DNA of 64,000 nt from Chondrilla cf. caribensis (Eukaryota > Porifera > Demospongiae > Chondrillida > Chondrillidae). Made by a program: the position numbers and the translations under genes. The notes beneath the pieces were generated by a model. It saw only the letters and a program-made list of their open reading frames with translations. It made no database searches and was not told the origin of the DNA. Location of the stretch: assembly GCA_964020155.1 (NCBI GenBank), contig OZ026554.1, forward strand, positions 2,059,247-2,123,246, read 5' to 3'. Every line of letters starts with the position of its first letter. Position 1 is the first letter of the stretch. Of this stretch, positions 24,318 through 36,184 are shown piece after piece.

Positions 24318-24529
24318 TGTACGTCTGTGTGTGCATGTGTGCGTGTGTGCATGCATATGCATGTTTGTGTGTGTGTGTTAGTGTAAGTGCAGTGACACCG
24401 TGCAAATGTGTGCATTTGAGTGTATATGTGTGTATATGTGTGTATGTGTGTGTGTGTGTGTGTGTGTGCGTGTGTGTGTGCTAGCATGTCTGTGTCTGTG
24501 TGTGCTTGTGTGTGCATGTGTATGTGGTA
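24318..24529. repeat. (TG)n microsatellite, interrupted
   Basis: Imperfect TG/TGCA tract in the distal part of the duplicated unit. Confidence 0.9.
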
Positions 24530-25057
24530 AACAATAATACATATATCAATGACAGTTGCACCTCTGTCACTTCCCATCCTCAAAGACATAAATTTGACAA
24601 AGGAACATTTTTGATGCAACATATATTTTTGTATATTGGTATTCAATTATATCCAGTATGTTTGTGGGGAGATCAAACAGTTTCGCCTGTGAATATCTGT
24701 GTTTCTACACACTTCTGTTTGCTATTGCACACTTGTTCTCAAACTTCAATCGCCAAATCAATAGCAACTCTCTGATCAGCTATAATTCTGTGTGAGAGTT
24801 ATAAAGTTAAAGTTATCATTTTATTCTAGTTCTATAATTCCAGACTGTTCATACTACTCATAGGACATATGCGGTCACAGTGTATGTGACCACCTTAATT
24901 GCCTTATACCTTAATTGTATTTTCATGATAGTGGTATAGCTATTGTAATTGATCTTGCTTTGCAACACCTGCTTAGTTGCACTAATGAATACCTGTAGGT
25001 CTTCCCATAATGTAATTTACCAATGGTGGGTTAGACTGAATCCTTCAAAAAGCATGT
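24530..25057. repeat. Distal duplicated block, first of two tandem copies
   Basis: 24120-24780 and 24840-25530 are two diverged tandem copies of the same non-coding segment (landmarks CTGTTCATACTACTCATAGG, AATACCTGTAGGTCTTCCCA, TG tract, GCACCTCTGTCACTTCCCA). The same doublet occurs in unit C at 42310-42960 and 43050-43660. Confidence 0.65.
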
Positions 25058-25137
25058 GTACGTCTGTGTGTGCGTGTTTGCGTGTGTTGTAGTGTTAGTA
25101 TTTTAATGTGTGCATTTGAGTGTATATGTGTGTGTCA

Positions 25138-25188
<51 letters not shown>

Positions 25189-25262
25189 TGTGAGTGTGCG
25201 CACATGTGTGAGCATGTGTGCGTGCCAGTGTGTCTGTGTCTGCTTGTGATTGTGTGTGCATG
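25058..25262. repeat. (TG)n microsatellite, interrupted
   Basis: Second TG tract of the doublet. Confidence 0.9.
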
Positions 25263-26366
25263 TAATATTTCAAATGACAGTTGCACCTCTATCACTTCCC
25301 ACCTGCAAATAAATGAGTTTACAAAGGAAGATTTTTGAAGCAAAATTCATTTTTGTATTGGCATTCAATTTTCTCTATATCCAATACGTTTCGTGGGAGA
25401 TCAAAAAGTTCAGTCTGTGAACGTCAGTGTTTTTACACACTTCTGTTTGCTATTGCACACTGGTTATCAACTTTGTAATTGAATCACCTAACAACTCTCT
25501 GATCAGCTATAATTCTGTGTCAGAGTTATAAAGTTATTATCATTTTATACGGGAACATACCTATAACAACTAAAGCACCTCTGATGTTCTGCAGTGGACA
25601 CTTTAACTTGATGGTCAACTCATGCATGGCTTCACCCACGTAAACAATCAAACCAAAGTGTCTGTAAATCCACTACAGCCCTATCAGAGGTACTTTAGCT
25701 ATGACATATTGATTTATATGGACATACATGTCAAGGTCAGTAGGGCAACATCAATCACTAATCAATACAGTTTATTTACCAATATTTATTGCATTGAAGC
25801 ATTATTATGAAGTTAGTTTGTATATAATATATATATATACAAACAAAATTCATAACTGGTGTTCCTTGCAGTCATGGCTGTCCTGGTGGCCCTCCCACTC
25901 ACACCTTCTTCACCCCGCTTTACATTGTTTCTTTTGGACATAGTACTATATATATGTACATGCAGGGGATTTTTTATTCTCTTTTATCCAGCAGAAATTA
26001 TGCGGGCCTAATTTTTTACTGACTTGCTACACTAATGTATAATAATGCTACTGTACTTAGTAACGTTGAGAATTAAGAACTGGACTCAAATTGGAGTACA
26101 AAAGCTTCACCAAATGTAATATCTTTCGAAAATGGAAAATTGTACCCAAGGAATTCAAGTGCAGAGGTGACATTTTCTTTCTTAAGTTAGTTTCTCGGTC
26201 GATACAATGGTATTATTTTTATCGTGTTTCTTGCCACTCCAGCAGCGCTGTTTCGTGACGTTATTCAATGATGCGTACTCAATGTAGTCAACGGCAGTGG
26301 GATAGTCCTGACTAACGGGCATGAAGAGTAGGAATTGCAGATTGCATTTGGACGTCGTCAAATTCA
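25263..26366. other. Non-coding, with collagen remnant at 25855-25930
   Basis: Mostly duplicated-unit sequence. The minus strand at 25855-25930 reads KRGEEGVSGRA, the counterpart of the remnant at 12.6 kb. 26040-26260 is intron-1-like sequence. Confidence 0.45.
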
Positions 26367-26560
26367 CCTAGCCTTTCGCTTCAAGTGGTTCCAGTCTCTA
26401 CTCCTTCTTGTGAAGTGACTTGATTTCTTCTTGAGACATCTTCACTTTGTTTCAAGTTGTGATAATGTCTGAAAATCAGTGATCCCCCATTACTGGTAGT
26501 CACTGCACAGCACAAAAGAGCCACTTGTAGAATGACCTGAGTCACTGTGCTTGGATTCAT
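26367..26560 (-). pseudogene. Broken collagen exon 1 (copy at 26.4 kb)
   Basis: The ATG at 26560 opens an intact signal peptide of the second subfamily ([18 protein letters not shown]). One G is then missing from the GGGGGG run, the frame shifts, and the coiled coil is lost. Donor context at 26366 is altered (CTAG|GTGAAT). A TATA-like TATAAAAACA remains near 26620. Confidence 0.75.
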
Positions 26561-26639
26561 AACTGTAGCTTCAGTCACTACTCTCAGTGCTGGTTTGTGG
26601 CAGCCTAACAGAGCAGGGTGTTTTTATAGTCACTGGGAG

Positions 26640-27236
26640 AACATGTCCACTTCTAACACTAAGGAAGATTTTGATACGAATTCCATTTTAGTATTAGTAT
26701 TCAATTATATTTATATTTTGTGGTGTGTTTCGTGGGGAGATCTAAAAGGGCAGTTTTGAATAATATGTCAGTGTTATTTGCACAAATTTTCTTGGTATTG
26801 CAAACTTGTTGTCCATACATGTTGTGCAGGGTTATGCTATTTTATACGGAAACATGCCTATAACAGCCGAAGTACCTCTGCATAAGACTGTAGTGGATAC
26901 AGACACTTTAATTTGATTGTTAACTCAGGCCCCACCCTCATAAACCATTCCAAGTGCATTTCCACTACGGCCCTATCAGAAGAACTTTAACTATCACATA
27001 TTGAATTACGTGGGTGTACATGTCACAGCTGCCAGGGCAATATCAATTAAAATAGATTCTTCACTGATAATTATTACATTAAATTTTTATTAAAGGTAGA
27101 AGTTTTGAATTGAACCTGTTTTTCATGGATTTGTGTTATATATGTACAATGAGTCTGCTCATGATTACTATCTTATATACAATCCTATTAATTCTATACA
27201 CTCCTGGTGTTCCTTGCAGGCCTGGCTGACCTGAGT
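26640..27236. other. Non-coding duplicated sequence
   Basis: No gene seen. A short stretch at 27190-27235 resembles the start of the small collagen remnants. Confidence 0.4.
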
Positions 27237-27272
27237 GCAAGTGTCTGTGTCTGTGTGTGTGTTTGTATGTGT

Positions 27273-27342
<70 letters not shown>

Positions 27343-27350
27343 TTGTGTGC
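27237..27350. repeat. (TG)n microsatellite
   Basis: Long TG run. Its right flank matches the right flank of the 1.03 kb tract. Confidence 0.95.
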
Positions 27351-29390
27351 TGGTACATTTTCAGGTGTATAATTGCATTGTACTTTGTTATACAGATAAA
27401 ACAATAATAATAGGTAAGTTTCTCAGTTCTTCTATCTCTCACAAAAGCATCTGAATACTCATGTTTAGCTTTAACTGTGAAAAATGAGATTGTTATATTA
27501 TAATTGACATCTTTACACTCATATCATACACTGTAGGGGGATTTCATTGTGTACAGTAGGTGAATCAGATGTAATGTAATGATTTTAATCTTGTGTTGTG
27601 ATAGACCTAAACAGCTGAAGTGAATTTTTGTATATGTAACAAAACATGAATCCGAAAAACATTCGACATATATAATTTAATATCTTTATATGAAGCATTA
27701 TCGTAGTATTTTTTAAGGCTAGTACTCACGTAGAGTTATCATATCATGTTGGATATCATTCTTAGTAATTCTTGGAGAGTGATGAAAGCATAGTACTTGG
27801 CCACTAAACATCTTGAATTGCCAAACTGTTCATATTACTCATAATTAATATATTACGCAGTCACCGTAACCACCTTAATTGCCTTAATTGTACTTGCATG
27901 GCATTGTTGTGGCTATTGTTGTTATGGCTATTGTAATTGATATTTTGCTTAGACTGCATAGTTGTACTAATGAATATCTGTGTGTTTTCCCATAATGTAA
28001 TTCACTAATTGGTAAGTTTGATTCAATGCTTTAAAAAGCATTCACGTTTGTATCTTCAACGTCTACTAGTGCATTCGTCAAGGCAGCAACAGTTGTTGAT
28101 TTATGCATAAAGTTTATGTTATTTACATTTCGGCAGTATTCATGACCTAAACCTTTCTTTCAATTACTTTTAGTAGGCTTGAGCGTTCCTATGTTAAGAC
28201 TGGCACCTTCAGCTGAAATGGGTTCACCTTGTAAGGAATAAAACTTTATTGTCTATAGAAATCTGTCTAGAGCTTCTCTGAAGATGTATTGTCGTCTTTC
28301 TGACATACTGTTGTTTCATACCACTTGTGAATGGTCTACAGTGGGGAGCAAATGCATTGTTTGCAAATGTGGTAAAGAGTTCACATTGAAAGGAAAGAAA
28401 TATGTTCATGATGTAAACGAAGTTGTAGGAATTTAGGTTATTTATAGTTATGCTTTGTATCCTGGGCAGCTGTGATGTATCAGATATTCATATATCCAAA
28501 ATAAGGATGAATGATGTCTGGACTTCAAATTGAATATGGCCGTTTTTTTGGGAGATATAATCTTACTGTAAAGTTCATGCTGTTCCACAATGTTTTTTTT
28601 TTGTTATTAATTATTATTATATTGTGTGTTTATTACTAGTTTCAGTATATTCTGCAATCAATTTAATATAGTTGTGTCTCTACTGTAATGATGCAATAAT
28701 AATGTAACATAGTAGTAATGATCCAGATAATCGTCTATTGAGAATGCACAGAAGCAGTTTTTCTGAACATTTAGCCTAAAGGATACCTCAAAATATGGCG
28801 TTCAATTTTATAATGAGTTGCTTTGAAGGTTTCAATTACACAAAGTATATTCAGGAATAACAGGGTTTGCAAAGAGCACATTAGGACATAATTCCGATCT
28901 GGAAACAAAACTGGTCAAATTGCATGTGAACATTATTACTCTCATCTCTTTGTGAGAAGCACATGGTGATAATAGGTATAATTAAGGTACACACCGGTCC
29001 TCAATAATCATAAATTCTGATAAGATGTAAATAAACATGTACAAATAATTGCCCGCCTACCTGTTATTATATGTGTATCAGTTATTTTTTGAGCTCTTGA
29101 TGAAATATGTTATCTTTGACACTCCAAATATTTATAAATTATAATATTGTTGAAATATATGAAAAATGAATTCAATTACTACAACAGTGTATTTGATTCA
29201 GTTTAACTCATAGATATGATGCATATAGTGTCATCTATATATTATTTCATAGATTATTCAGAATTACCATACTAATTATTTTTCCCTACTTCCACTAATT
29301 CTTGAACTGATTACTAGTTACTACTGAACATTGAATTTTTAGCACTTATAGTAAAGTTCATAGTTTTAATTGTTTCTTAAATTTCTTTTT
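27351..29390. other. Non-coding, partly duplicated-unit sequence
   Basis: 27351-28060 is duplicated-unit sequence. 28060-29390 is AT-rich with no gene, element end or RNA gene that I could recognise. Confidence 0.5.
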
Positions 29391-29399
29391 TTTGGTTCT

Positions 29400-29908
29400 C
29401 TTTCTCCTTGTGGTCGTGGGGATCCTATCACTCCTTTTGGTCCTCTTTAATTCTCCTTGAGATCCTTGTGATCCTGGGGGTCCTTGGGGTCCTATGTCTA
29501 CTTTTGGTCCATTATCTCCAGGCTGTCCATTATCTCCATAATCATCTTTGTTCCATTAACTCCTTGATCTCCTTGTTCACCCTTTTCTCCCTTTGTTCCA
29601 CTGAGTCCCGTGTGTCCTGGTAGTCCTTGCAATCCCCTGTATTCCTGGTTCACCTTTCTGTCCAACCATTCCTGGATGTCCTGTATCTCCCTATTCACCC
29701 TTATTTGCCTTCTTGTATCCATACCCCACCATTTGTTCTGTTCAAGCCCACTGCTCCTATTTTGCCTCGATTCCCACGTTTTCCCTTTTTCCCTTATGGT
29801 CCAGCTGGACCAGGTGGTCCTGGTGGTCCAGGTGGACAAATGCAAGATTCGGGTTTTGGGGAAAGGTGTCTCCTCCACGTTTCATTCTTTGCAAAGCGTT
29901 GTTCAATT
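29400..29908 (-). pseudogene. Decayed fourth collagen helix exon
   Basis: On the minus strand an acceptor (TTTGATAG| at 29909) leads into FDRIEQRFAKNETWRRH, then a CIC motif and [13 protein letters not shown]. This is the same coiled-coil tail, CxC and Gly-X-Y order as genes A-C, but with different sequence. A TAA at 29794-29796 interrupts a Gly-X-Lys triplet. The same frame resumes as GKKGKRGNRGKIGAVGL and is then lost to further shifts. Another frame shows [18 protein letters not shown]. Several stops and shifts mark a dead gene. The matching first exon was not found. Confidence 0.7.
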
Positions 29909-29989
29909 CTATCAAACACATGCAAGTAGATTAATTTTATCAAAAAGTTACGTGATATAATATTATTAGGGTAAAATAATTTCATAATT

Positions 29990-30546
29990 GATAATAATCA
30001 TAAGGGATTATTTGAAGAATGAGAGATGTATTGGACTAGTACTGTTAGATGAAGCATGTTATTTGTGCTATATAATAGCATAAAATGATAATTAGGTGGC
30101 GATGTAATAATAATTGAATATTACAATTATATATTATGTTTATATATAATATCGTAATATATAACTTGTACCCCTCTCTCACGTTTGAACACCACTTTTA
30201 AAGGAGGAGTGTGGACAATGCTTTCATATGATGAGCCATTATTGAATTCTATATTAAATTATATTTGCCTGTACATCAAATATGGGGTCGTGAGATACAT
30301 GCTAATTTTTGTTATTTTGCAGGTATAATGGCCAATTAAACTCCATGACTCTCTGTATAGCACTAGAACCATATGTGACGTGGGTAATACGTTAGATATC
30401 GTATGTAACCAGAGGGTACAAACAATATCAGATGCATTGCCCTCTTCAATTGATGATAATTTGTTTATACAATTAATCAAACAAAATTACGATGAAGGCT
30501 TTTTGAAATTTATAAAAATTATCTGATCTGAATAATCAATAGGAGA
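29990..30546. other. AT-rich non-coding sequence
   Basis: No gene seen. Its end contains AAGGCTTTTTGAAATTTA, similar to AAGGCTTTTTAAAGTTTA just right of the next element. Confidence 0.4.
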
Positions 30547-30740
30547 TTTCTTCTATTTGGACTGATAACATACGTCACGATTTTAACATCAACAAGTCTT
30601 CAATGTACAACGTTTCGCCCACTTGGGCTTCATCAGGTACAATCAAGCTGAAGTGAAAATGAATATGTAACTAGGAAAATCGACTGGAAATGATCATTTC
30701 AATGATCATCAACGTGCGCTATCAGTCCAAATAGAAGAAA
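30547..30740. mobile_element. Small inverted-repeat element with hammerhead-like core
   Basis: 194 bp bounded by a perfect 21-bp inverted repeat (30547-30567 and 30720-30740). On the minus strand the interior carries CTGATGA, a GCCC/GGGC stem with a 4-nt loop, then GAAA, flanked by GTAC on both sides. This is the core order of a type I hammerhead ribozyme. Such motifs are known from the repeats of Penelope-like retroelements and from retrozymes. No coding part is attached. Confidence 0.65.
30605..30640 (-). ncRNA. Hammerhead-ribozyme-like motif
   Basis: Minus strand, 5' to 3': stem I strand GTAC (30640-30637), core CTGATGA (30636-30630), an A, stem II GCCC-AAGT-GGGC (30628-30617), core GAAA (30616-30613), CGTT, then GTAC (30608-30605) able to close stem I. 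Stem III is almost absent, as in the minimal motifs of Penelope-like elements that are thought to act as dimers. Activity cannot be judged from sequence. Confidence 0.5.
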
Positions 30741-31420
30741 GCTCATATATAAGGCTTTTTAAAGTTTAGTTGAATTTGACACACTTGAAATAATGGGCCA
30801 GTGACTTGACTTTTTTCGTGAAATGCTAAGTCATAACAAAAATCAACACATGTTGACTCTAAGGTAGAGTATTCTGAGGATCTCTGACTCAAATAAGCCA
30901 TTTTAGAACATTTCTGTAGGTGTTTCTGCAATTCCCAAAACTCTCACATGATGTGAAAGGAAGAATTGAAATCATTATGGTGAGACTTTACGTATTTTTC
31001 AAGTCTAGAGCAGATTCTTGATTGATTGAGAGCACAGTGAAGCTATAATAACAGATAATGATTAATGAGAAGGTACATAAGTGGCTTCAAAAACCACAGA
31101 AAAATGGCTGATCCACTTTGAACTGTTTCTTATATTTGACAGATAGAAGCTAAAACGCTAAAATGCTACGAAATTGACCAATTTGGAGATTCAATAGATA
31201 CTTGTGTCATAATATGTCACATTATATTGTAAATATGTCTTTTATCATCAAGGACAAAGCAGGCAGTGAGCAAAATGTTTGCACATGATTTGAAGGACTT
31301 AAACTGCTGCAGCTGTTGTTCACTTGATATTCTTCATTAGATAATGGAATAGAAATTTGATTAAATAAGCCAAAGAAAGATCAGTGAAACATAATAGGGA
31401 CTAATATGACATGATGTAGG
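30741..31420. other. Non-coding sequence
   Basis: No gene or element recognised. Confidence 0.4.
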
Positions 31421-31421
31421 A

Positions 31422-32900
31422 ATGAGAAATGTTCTGATTCTGGTCTATAGTAAATTGAAACTGACCAGGCTATTGGAAAAAGTGGACAGCACACTGCTCT
31501 CCAGGCAGCAGAAGCTCCTCCTATACAAGTTTGCTGTCTGTCCCCGCCTAACTTGGGACCTATCTGTCCACCCCTTCCCCATAACTTGGTTACAGACCAC
31601 CCTACAGCCCATTGCTACAAAATTTTTGAAAAAATGGTCAGGACTTGCAAAACCTGCTGACACAGGCTGCATTTACCTCCCCAAGAACAAGGGTGGCCTA
31701 GAACTGCCTTCCTTGGTGACCATATTCAAGAAGCTCCATGTTAGCAAGGCAGCCATGTACACATGTTCTCGTGACCTAGTGGTGAGAGCAATTGCCAGTC
31801 AAGAGACAAGGAAGGAAGCCATCCAAGTGAGACCACGTTTCAAGCCCTACCAGACTGTGATAACTGCAATGCAGGCAGACCCAGGGGTGAGCAGACGGAA
31901 GCTCAGCCAACAAGTTAAAGCCATTCTGGAAGATGATGATACCTCTGCACGCCTCACCCACAGCACCAGCTTAGCCAAACAAAACAGGCCCCTACACAAC
32001 AACAGTAGGGCTCCTCATGTCTGGTCTGACACCATCACTAGCCTCCCTGAAAGTGTCCTGAGCTTTGCCCTCAACGCACTTACTAACACATTGCCTCACA
32101 ACTCTAACCTGTACCTGTGGAAGAAGATTCCGTCACCCTTGTGCAACTTCTGTGGTCACCAGCAAACTCTGCTACATGTACTGAATGCTTGTCCTCGTGC
32201 CCTAAACTTGAGGAGGTACAATGACCGACACGACAAAATCCTGGAGTCCATCTATATGTTTCTAAAGATTGTGCTGCCACCATCTAAGAACATCATTGCT
32301 GACCTGCCCAACCTCAAATACAATATTCCACAAGAAATTGCCTTTACTGACAGCCGCCCTGACCTTGTTGTATGGGACCAATATGCAGTCACGATCATCG
32401 AACTCACCATACCATTTGAACTCTGCTTCAATGCAGCTGCATCCAGGAAGACAGGGAGGTATTCTGAGCTCCAGGACTCATGCAGTAAGGCTGGCTACAT
32501 AGCCAGTATAATTACAGTTGAAGTTGGATCACGAGGCTTTATCAACACCACCAGTTTTGATACTCTATATGCAGCTTTCCCTGCTAAACATACAGAACAA
32601 CAATCCCTGGAGAAGGATGTGGTACGCAAGTGCCTCCTGGAATCCTATCGAATCTGGTGCAAACGTAATTGGAGAGAGCCCGCCACTAGCTAACTGTTGC
32701 TTTTTTTTCTTTCTTTTTGTTCCCTTTATTGTCAATTTATTGCATGTAATACATCTAACTATACTAACTATATAAGCATTTATTCTAATACTATGACATT
32801 AGATGTTGCTATGGACACCTGTTTCATTGTTATTTGGATTTGTGACTGATTATTGTACATACATCTATATGTATGTCGTGCTTTTGCTCAAATTTAATAA
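31422..32900 (+). mobile_element. LINE fragment with restriction-like endonuclease (3' half)
   Basis: The open frame 31422-32693 encodes the C-terminal part of an R2-type LINE protein. It has the thumb/linker region (KLLLYKFAVCPRLTWDL; GCIYLPKNKGGLELPSL), a zinc knuckle of form C-x2-C-x7-H-x4-C (CNFCGHQQTLLHVLNACP), and a restriction-like endonuclease with the PD-(D/E)xK-type signature RPDLVVWDQYAVTIIELTIP. The frame is intact for 423 codons and is followed by a T-rich 3' UTR. The RT palm is missing, so the copy is 5'-truncated. The first in-frame ATG is not a real start. The 1-1029 fragment may be the upstream half of the same family. Confidence 0.8.
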
Positions 32901-32904
32901 TGGT

Positions 32905-33090
32905 AAACATTTAAACAAGTAATTCGAGTTCAAAAACTCGTGGGGCTGCCGCCCCCCGCACTCGAATTACTTGCGCGTATTTCTTAGGTTCAGAAGAACC
33001 TTCGCTGAAGTTATCACGTTTGGCGAAGCTTCAGCGCACGAATTCCAGCCCAAATTCAAATTGTCGGCGTTCGAAATCGGCCATCTTTAT
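32905..33090. repeat. Dispersed repeat shared with collagen introns
   Basis: AAACAAGTAATTCGAGTT...AACTCG, then GAACCTTCGCTGAAG...GGCGAAGCTT. Similar sequence occurs in collagen intron 1 near 10660-10790, 22880-23000 and 40990-41120, and at 15680-15830. A GC-rich palindromic patch lies at 32940-32960. Family unknown. Confidence 0.5.
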
Positions 33091-33176
33091 TTCGTGCAAT
33101 ATAAATTCTAATATAAATTCATTGTTGCGGTTACGCGTAGGAACACATATTATATATATATATATTATATATATTA

Positions 33177-35087
33177 CAGTGAAAACTGGTTAACGAGAAA
33201 TCCATGGTGCAAGTACTTCTCGTTAACAGTATTTCTTGTTATCAGGTCTCCATATACATGGAAGGCATTCACGCAATATAGTTGATTATTTTAACAGCAT
33301 ATAAACAAATGAGAATATAAACTATAACAACTCAATGACAGCAATGTTATTAATTCATGTAGTGGAGAAAAAGTCAGACAATTTCGTCTGTTTCTTCGAC
33401 CATATGGTGGAAGTCTCCAAGGCTAGTAGATCTTTCAATTTGCAGGGATCTCTGCACTGAAAGTGCCTCTTCAAAATCTGAAAAGCATCTCTGACAGCTT
33501 CTTTGGAAGGTAGGGGAGGTGGCTCATCATCATCATCAGACTCTTCATCTTCTTGTATATTCTGTTGGATCGCATCCTGTTGAAACTGCGTAACAATGTC
33601 TTCATCAGAGAGGGTTCCTGAAGTTGCCACTTCTGCATCAATGTCAGCATAGCCATCACAGTTGGATGTCTCTACACCCACAAGCTGACAAACATGCCTT
33701 GCTAAATCTTCAACAGAGTCCATATCACTTTCTTCAGGTGTAACATCAATCCCACTGGCAGGATGGCCAAACCCTGCATGTCGAAAGCAGTTGGCAATGG
33801 TTGTAGCAGTGACTTTCTCCCATGCAATCTGAATGTGGATCATGGCATCCAACACTGTTGGTTTGTAATCTTCTTTCCTTTCAATGGCCATAATGTACTG
33901 CTGTAAAAGAGACTGTCGGTAGTGTCTCTTGAAACACCGGATAATGCCTTGATCACAAGGTTGCAGATGGGACGTGGTTTGCGGTGGCAAGTACTGGATG
34001 GTTACATTGGAGAGACCAGTCATCATGGGATGCCCAGGACAATTGTCAACAAAGAGAAGGACCTTCTTATTTTGTTGTATCATTCTCCTGTTGAAGGATT
34101 TGACCCACTGCTGCCATATCATACCTGTCATCCACGCAGTTGAATTTGATTCATAAGGAAGAGGGACTCTCCCAGCTGTTCTAAAACATCGAGGCCTTGC
34201 TGACTTCCCTATGACCAGTGGATCAATCTTGTCCGACCCATCCATATTAGCACCAAGCAGCAATGTCAGCCGTTCTTTGGACATTTTACCTCCATGGCAG
34301 TGTTCACCTTTAAACGTTAAAGTGCGATTAGGTAAGCATCTATAAAAGAGTCCGGTTTCATCCACATTGTAAATGCAGTCTGGCGAGTATCCTTCCAACA
34401 AGCCACTGAGCTTTGATTTCCAATTGGCAACAACGGTAGTGTCAGTTGCGGCTGACTCACCACTAACCACTTTTGAAACGATCCCTTTACGACCTTTGAA
34501 GCGCTGGAGCCACTTGTTGTGGCTTTAAATTCACTGTGCCCAAGATCCTTGGCGAATTTCTTTGCTTTATCCATCATCAAAGGGCCATTGATAGGAATAG
34601 CGCTTTGTCGGGCCATCAAAAACCATCTGTACAGTACTTCGTCAATATCAGAGTAGGCTGCTTCACGAATACGCTTCCTGCTGCCGCTGGAGTTCTCCTC
34701 TTCGATTTTGCTTCTGTTCTTCAAGAATGTGGACAGTGTCGAGCTAGGAAAGTCGTACTTTTTACAAATTTCTGTCTTTGAGAGGTTCCCAGCATCAATC
34801 GCTTGAAAAATCTTCATCTTAAAGTCAATCGAATAGCTGCGTTGCTTCTTCCCAGTTGCCATCTTGAAACAGCGCTGTACGTGTCAATGTAATGATGTCA
34901 TTCCGATGTCAATGATGCGTAATGACGTCATTATTGATGTCAATGATGTACGTTCAGCCTTTCGCGTTAACAGATATTTTTCGTGTTAAGCGGTTTTCTT
35001 AGTACACTATATAACCTGGTCTGGGGATATTGTTCGCGCTAAGCAATAATTCGTGTAAAGCGACTTCGTGTTAACCAGTTTTCACTG
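33177..35087 (-). mobile_element. Tigger/pogo DNA transposon, nearly complete
   Basis: 1,911 bp with terminal inverted repeats CAGTGAAAACTGGTTAAC (18 bp exact at both ends) flanked by TA duplications. It holds a transposase on the minus strand, broken by a single frameshift. Subterminal copies of the CGTTAACAG/CGTGTTAA motif are present inside both ends. Confidence 0.92.
33355..34862 (-). pseudogene. Tigger-type transposase with one frameshift
   Basis: The start is ATG at 34862 (MATGKKQRSYSIDFKMKIFQ). The N-terminus is a psq-type helix-turn-helix (AGNLSKTEICKKYDFPSSTL) followed by a CENP-B-like domain (DEVLYRWFLMARQSAIPING). The catalytic DDD triad lies in the second frame: NVDETG, LFVDNCPGH and QPCDQGII. 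An acidic C-terminal tail (EEDEESDDDDE) ends at 33355. The two frames meet at about 34511-34525 on the minus strand, where a one-base indel shifts the reading. Everything else reads through, so the copy is recent or the shift may be an assembly error. Total would be about 500 residues, the normal size for the family. Confidence 0.9.
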
Positions 35088-35149
35088 TATATATATATAT
35101 ATCTATCGGACGAGCGTTACATACCGGAAGTCAAAATGAAAACAATATA

Positions 35150-35170
35150 GGGGCTGCCACAGGCAGCCCC
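35150..35170. repeat. Short perfect hairpin
   Basis: GGGGCTGCC-ACA-GGCAGCCCC, 9-bp arms, followed by a (GA)n run (35178-35202). Function unknown. Confidence 0.7.
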
Positions 35171-35202
35171 TAAAAAGAGAGAAAGAGAGAGAGAGAGAGA
35201 GA

Positions 35203-35851
35203 GGTCCTCTTGTGCCAATTGTTTCTAATTGGCAACTGTCTAGTTCCTCTTTAAAGAGCTGTCAATCTCTTTCAAGCAATGCAGGTCTCAAATTAGAACG
35301 ATGTAGGTAGACAGTTATACAGTTAGGTCTCCAGATGGAAGTCTGGGAATCCCTTCAAGTCAAGGTATGTTTCAATGCATCAGTATTGCCCACGGGGAGT
35401 GTCACAGGTGATGATATCTTAGTTCGTGTTGAATGTCACATTGCCTGGCAAATGTAAAACTGCCGTGTGAACATGTATAGACCTTTAACAGCCGCAACAG
35501 ACTATGTTCGGTTATGTAGTTTGTGGTTAGGATTGTGTAAGTGTGTATGTATGTTTGATTGCATGGTAGGGTAATATGGAGATATTTAGGATGCTAACAA
35601 TATGTGGGAAAGCTGCCTTCAAACATAATGTAGAGTTACATGGTTGAGTATCTATTAATGTTGAAACCCCTTCGTATGGAGGTGTTCATTAAAAGAGTAG
35701 CAACAGATTTGTGTATTATGATAATGGTATTTCATATTTTGGCTGTACTAAGAACCAACCCTTGTTTCAATTACTTTCAGTAGGGTTGAATGGCACGATA
35801 TTGTATATACACTGTCAGTTGAAATGGGATCACCTTGTAAGGAGCAAAATG

Positions 35852-35853
<2 letters not shown>
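35203..35853. other. Non-coding sequence
   Basis: No gene seen. 35730-35850 is similar to 17020-17150, the flank before the TG tract of unit B. Confidence 0.5.
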
Positions 35854-35892
<39 letters not shown>

Positions 35893-35901
35893 ATGTGTGT
35901 G

Positions 35902-35957
<56 letters not shown>
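35854..35957. repeat. (TG)n microsatellite
   Basis: TG run before the 3' flank of gene C. Confidence 0.95.
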
Positions 35958-36007
35958 TCAAGCAGATATGTGTGTTAAGTTAGTTTGTATATACCTCATT
36001 ATATATA

Positions 36008-36182
36008 CAGTGGAACCTCTATTAAAGGACTTCCCAATTAAGGACACCATGAAATTATCTCCCTACAAAGGACACTCTCTTAGCCCCCAAAAATGAACTT
36101 TCCTAAAACGAAGAGTGGGCAACCTCTCTACAGTGGACAAATTAGCTGGTCCCTAAGTGTCCTTTACAGAAAGGTTCCACTG
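36008..36182. mobile_element. Tigger-like MITE (175 bp)
   Basis: Terminal inverted repeats CAGTGGAACCT / AGGTTCCACTG, TA on both sides, no coding capacity. It sits inside unit C only, between the TG tract and the conserved 3' flank, so it inserted after the duplication. Confidence 0.85.
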
Positions 36183-36184
36183 TA

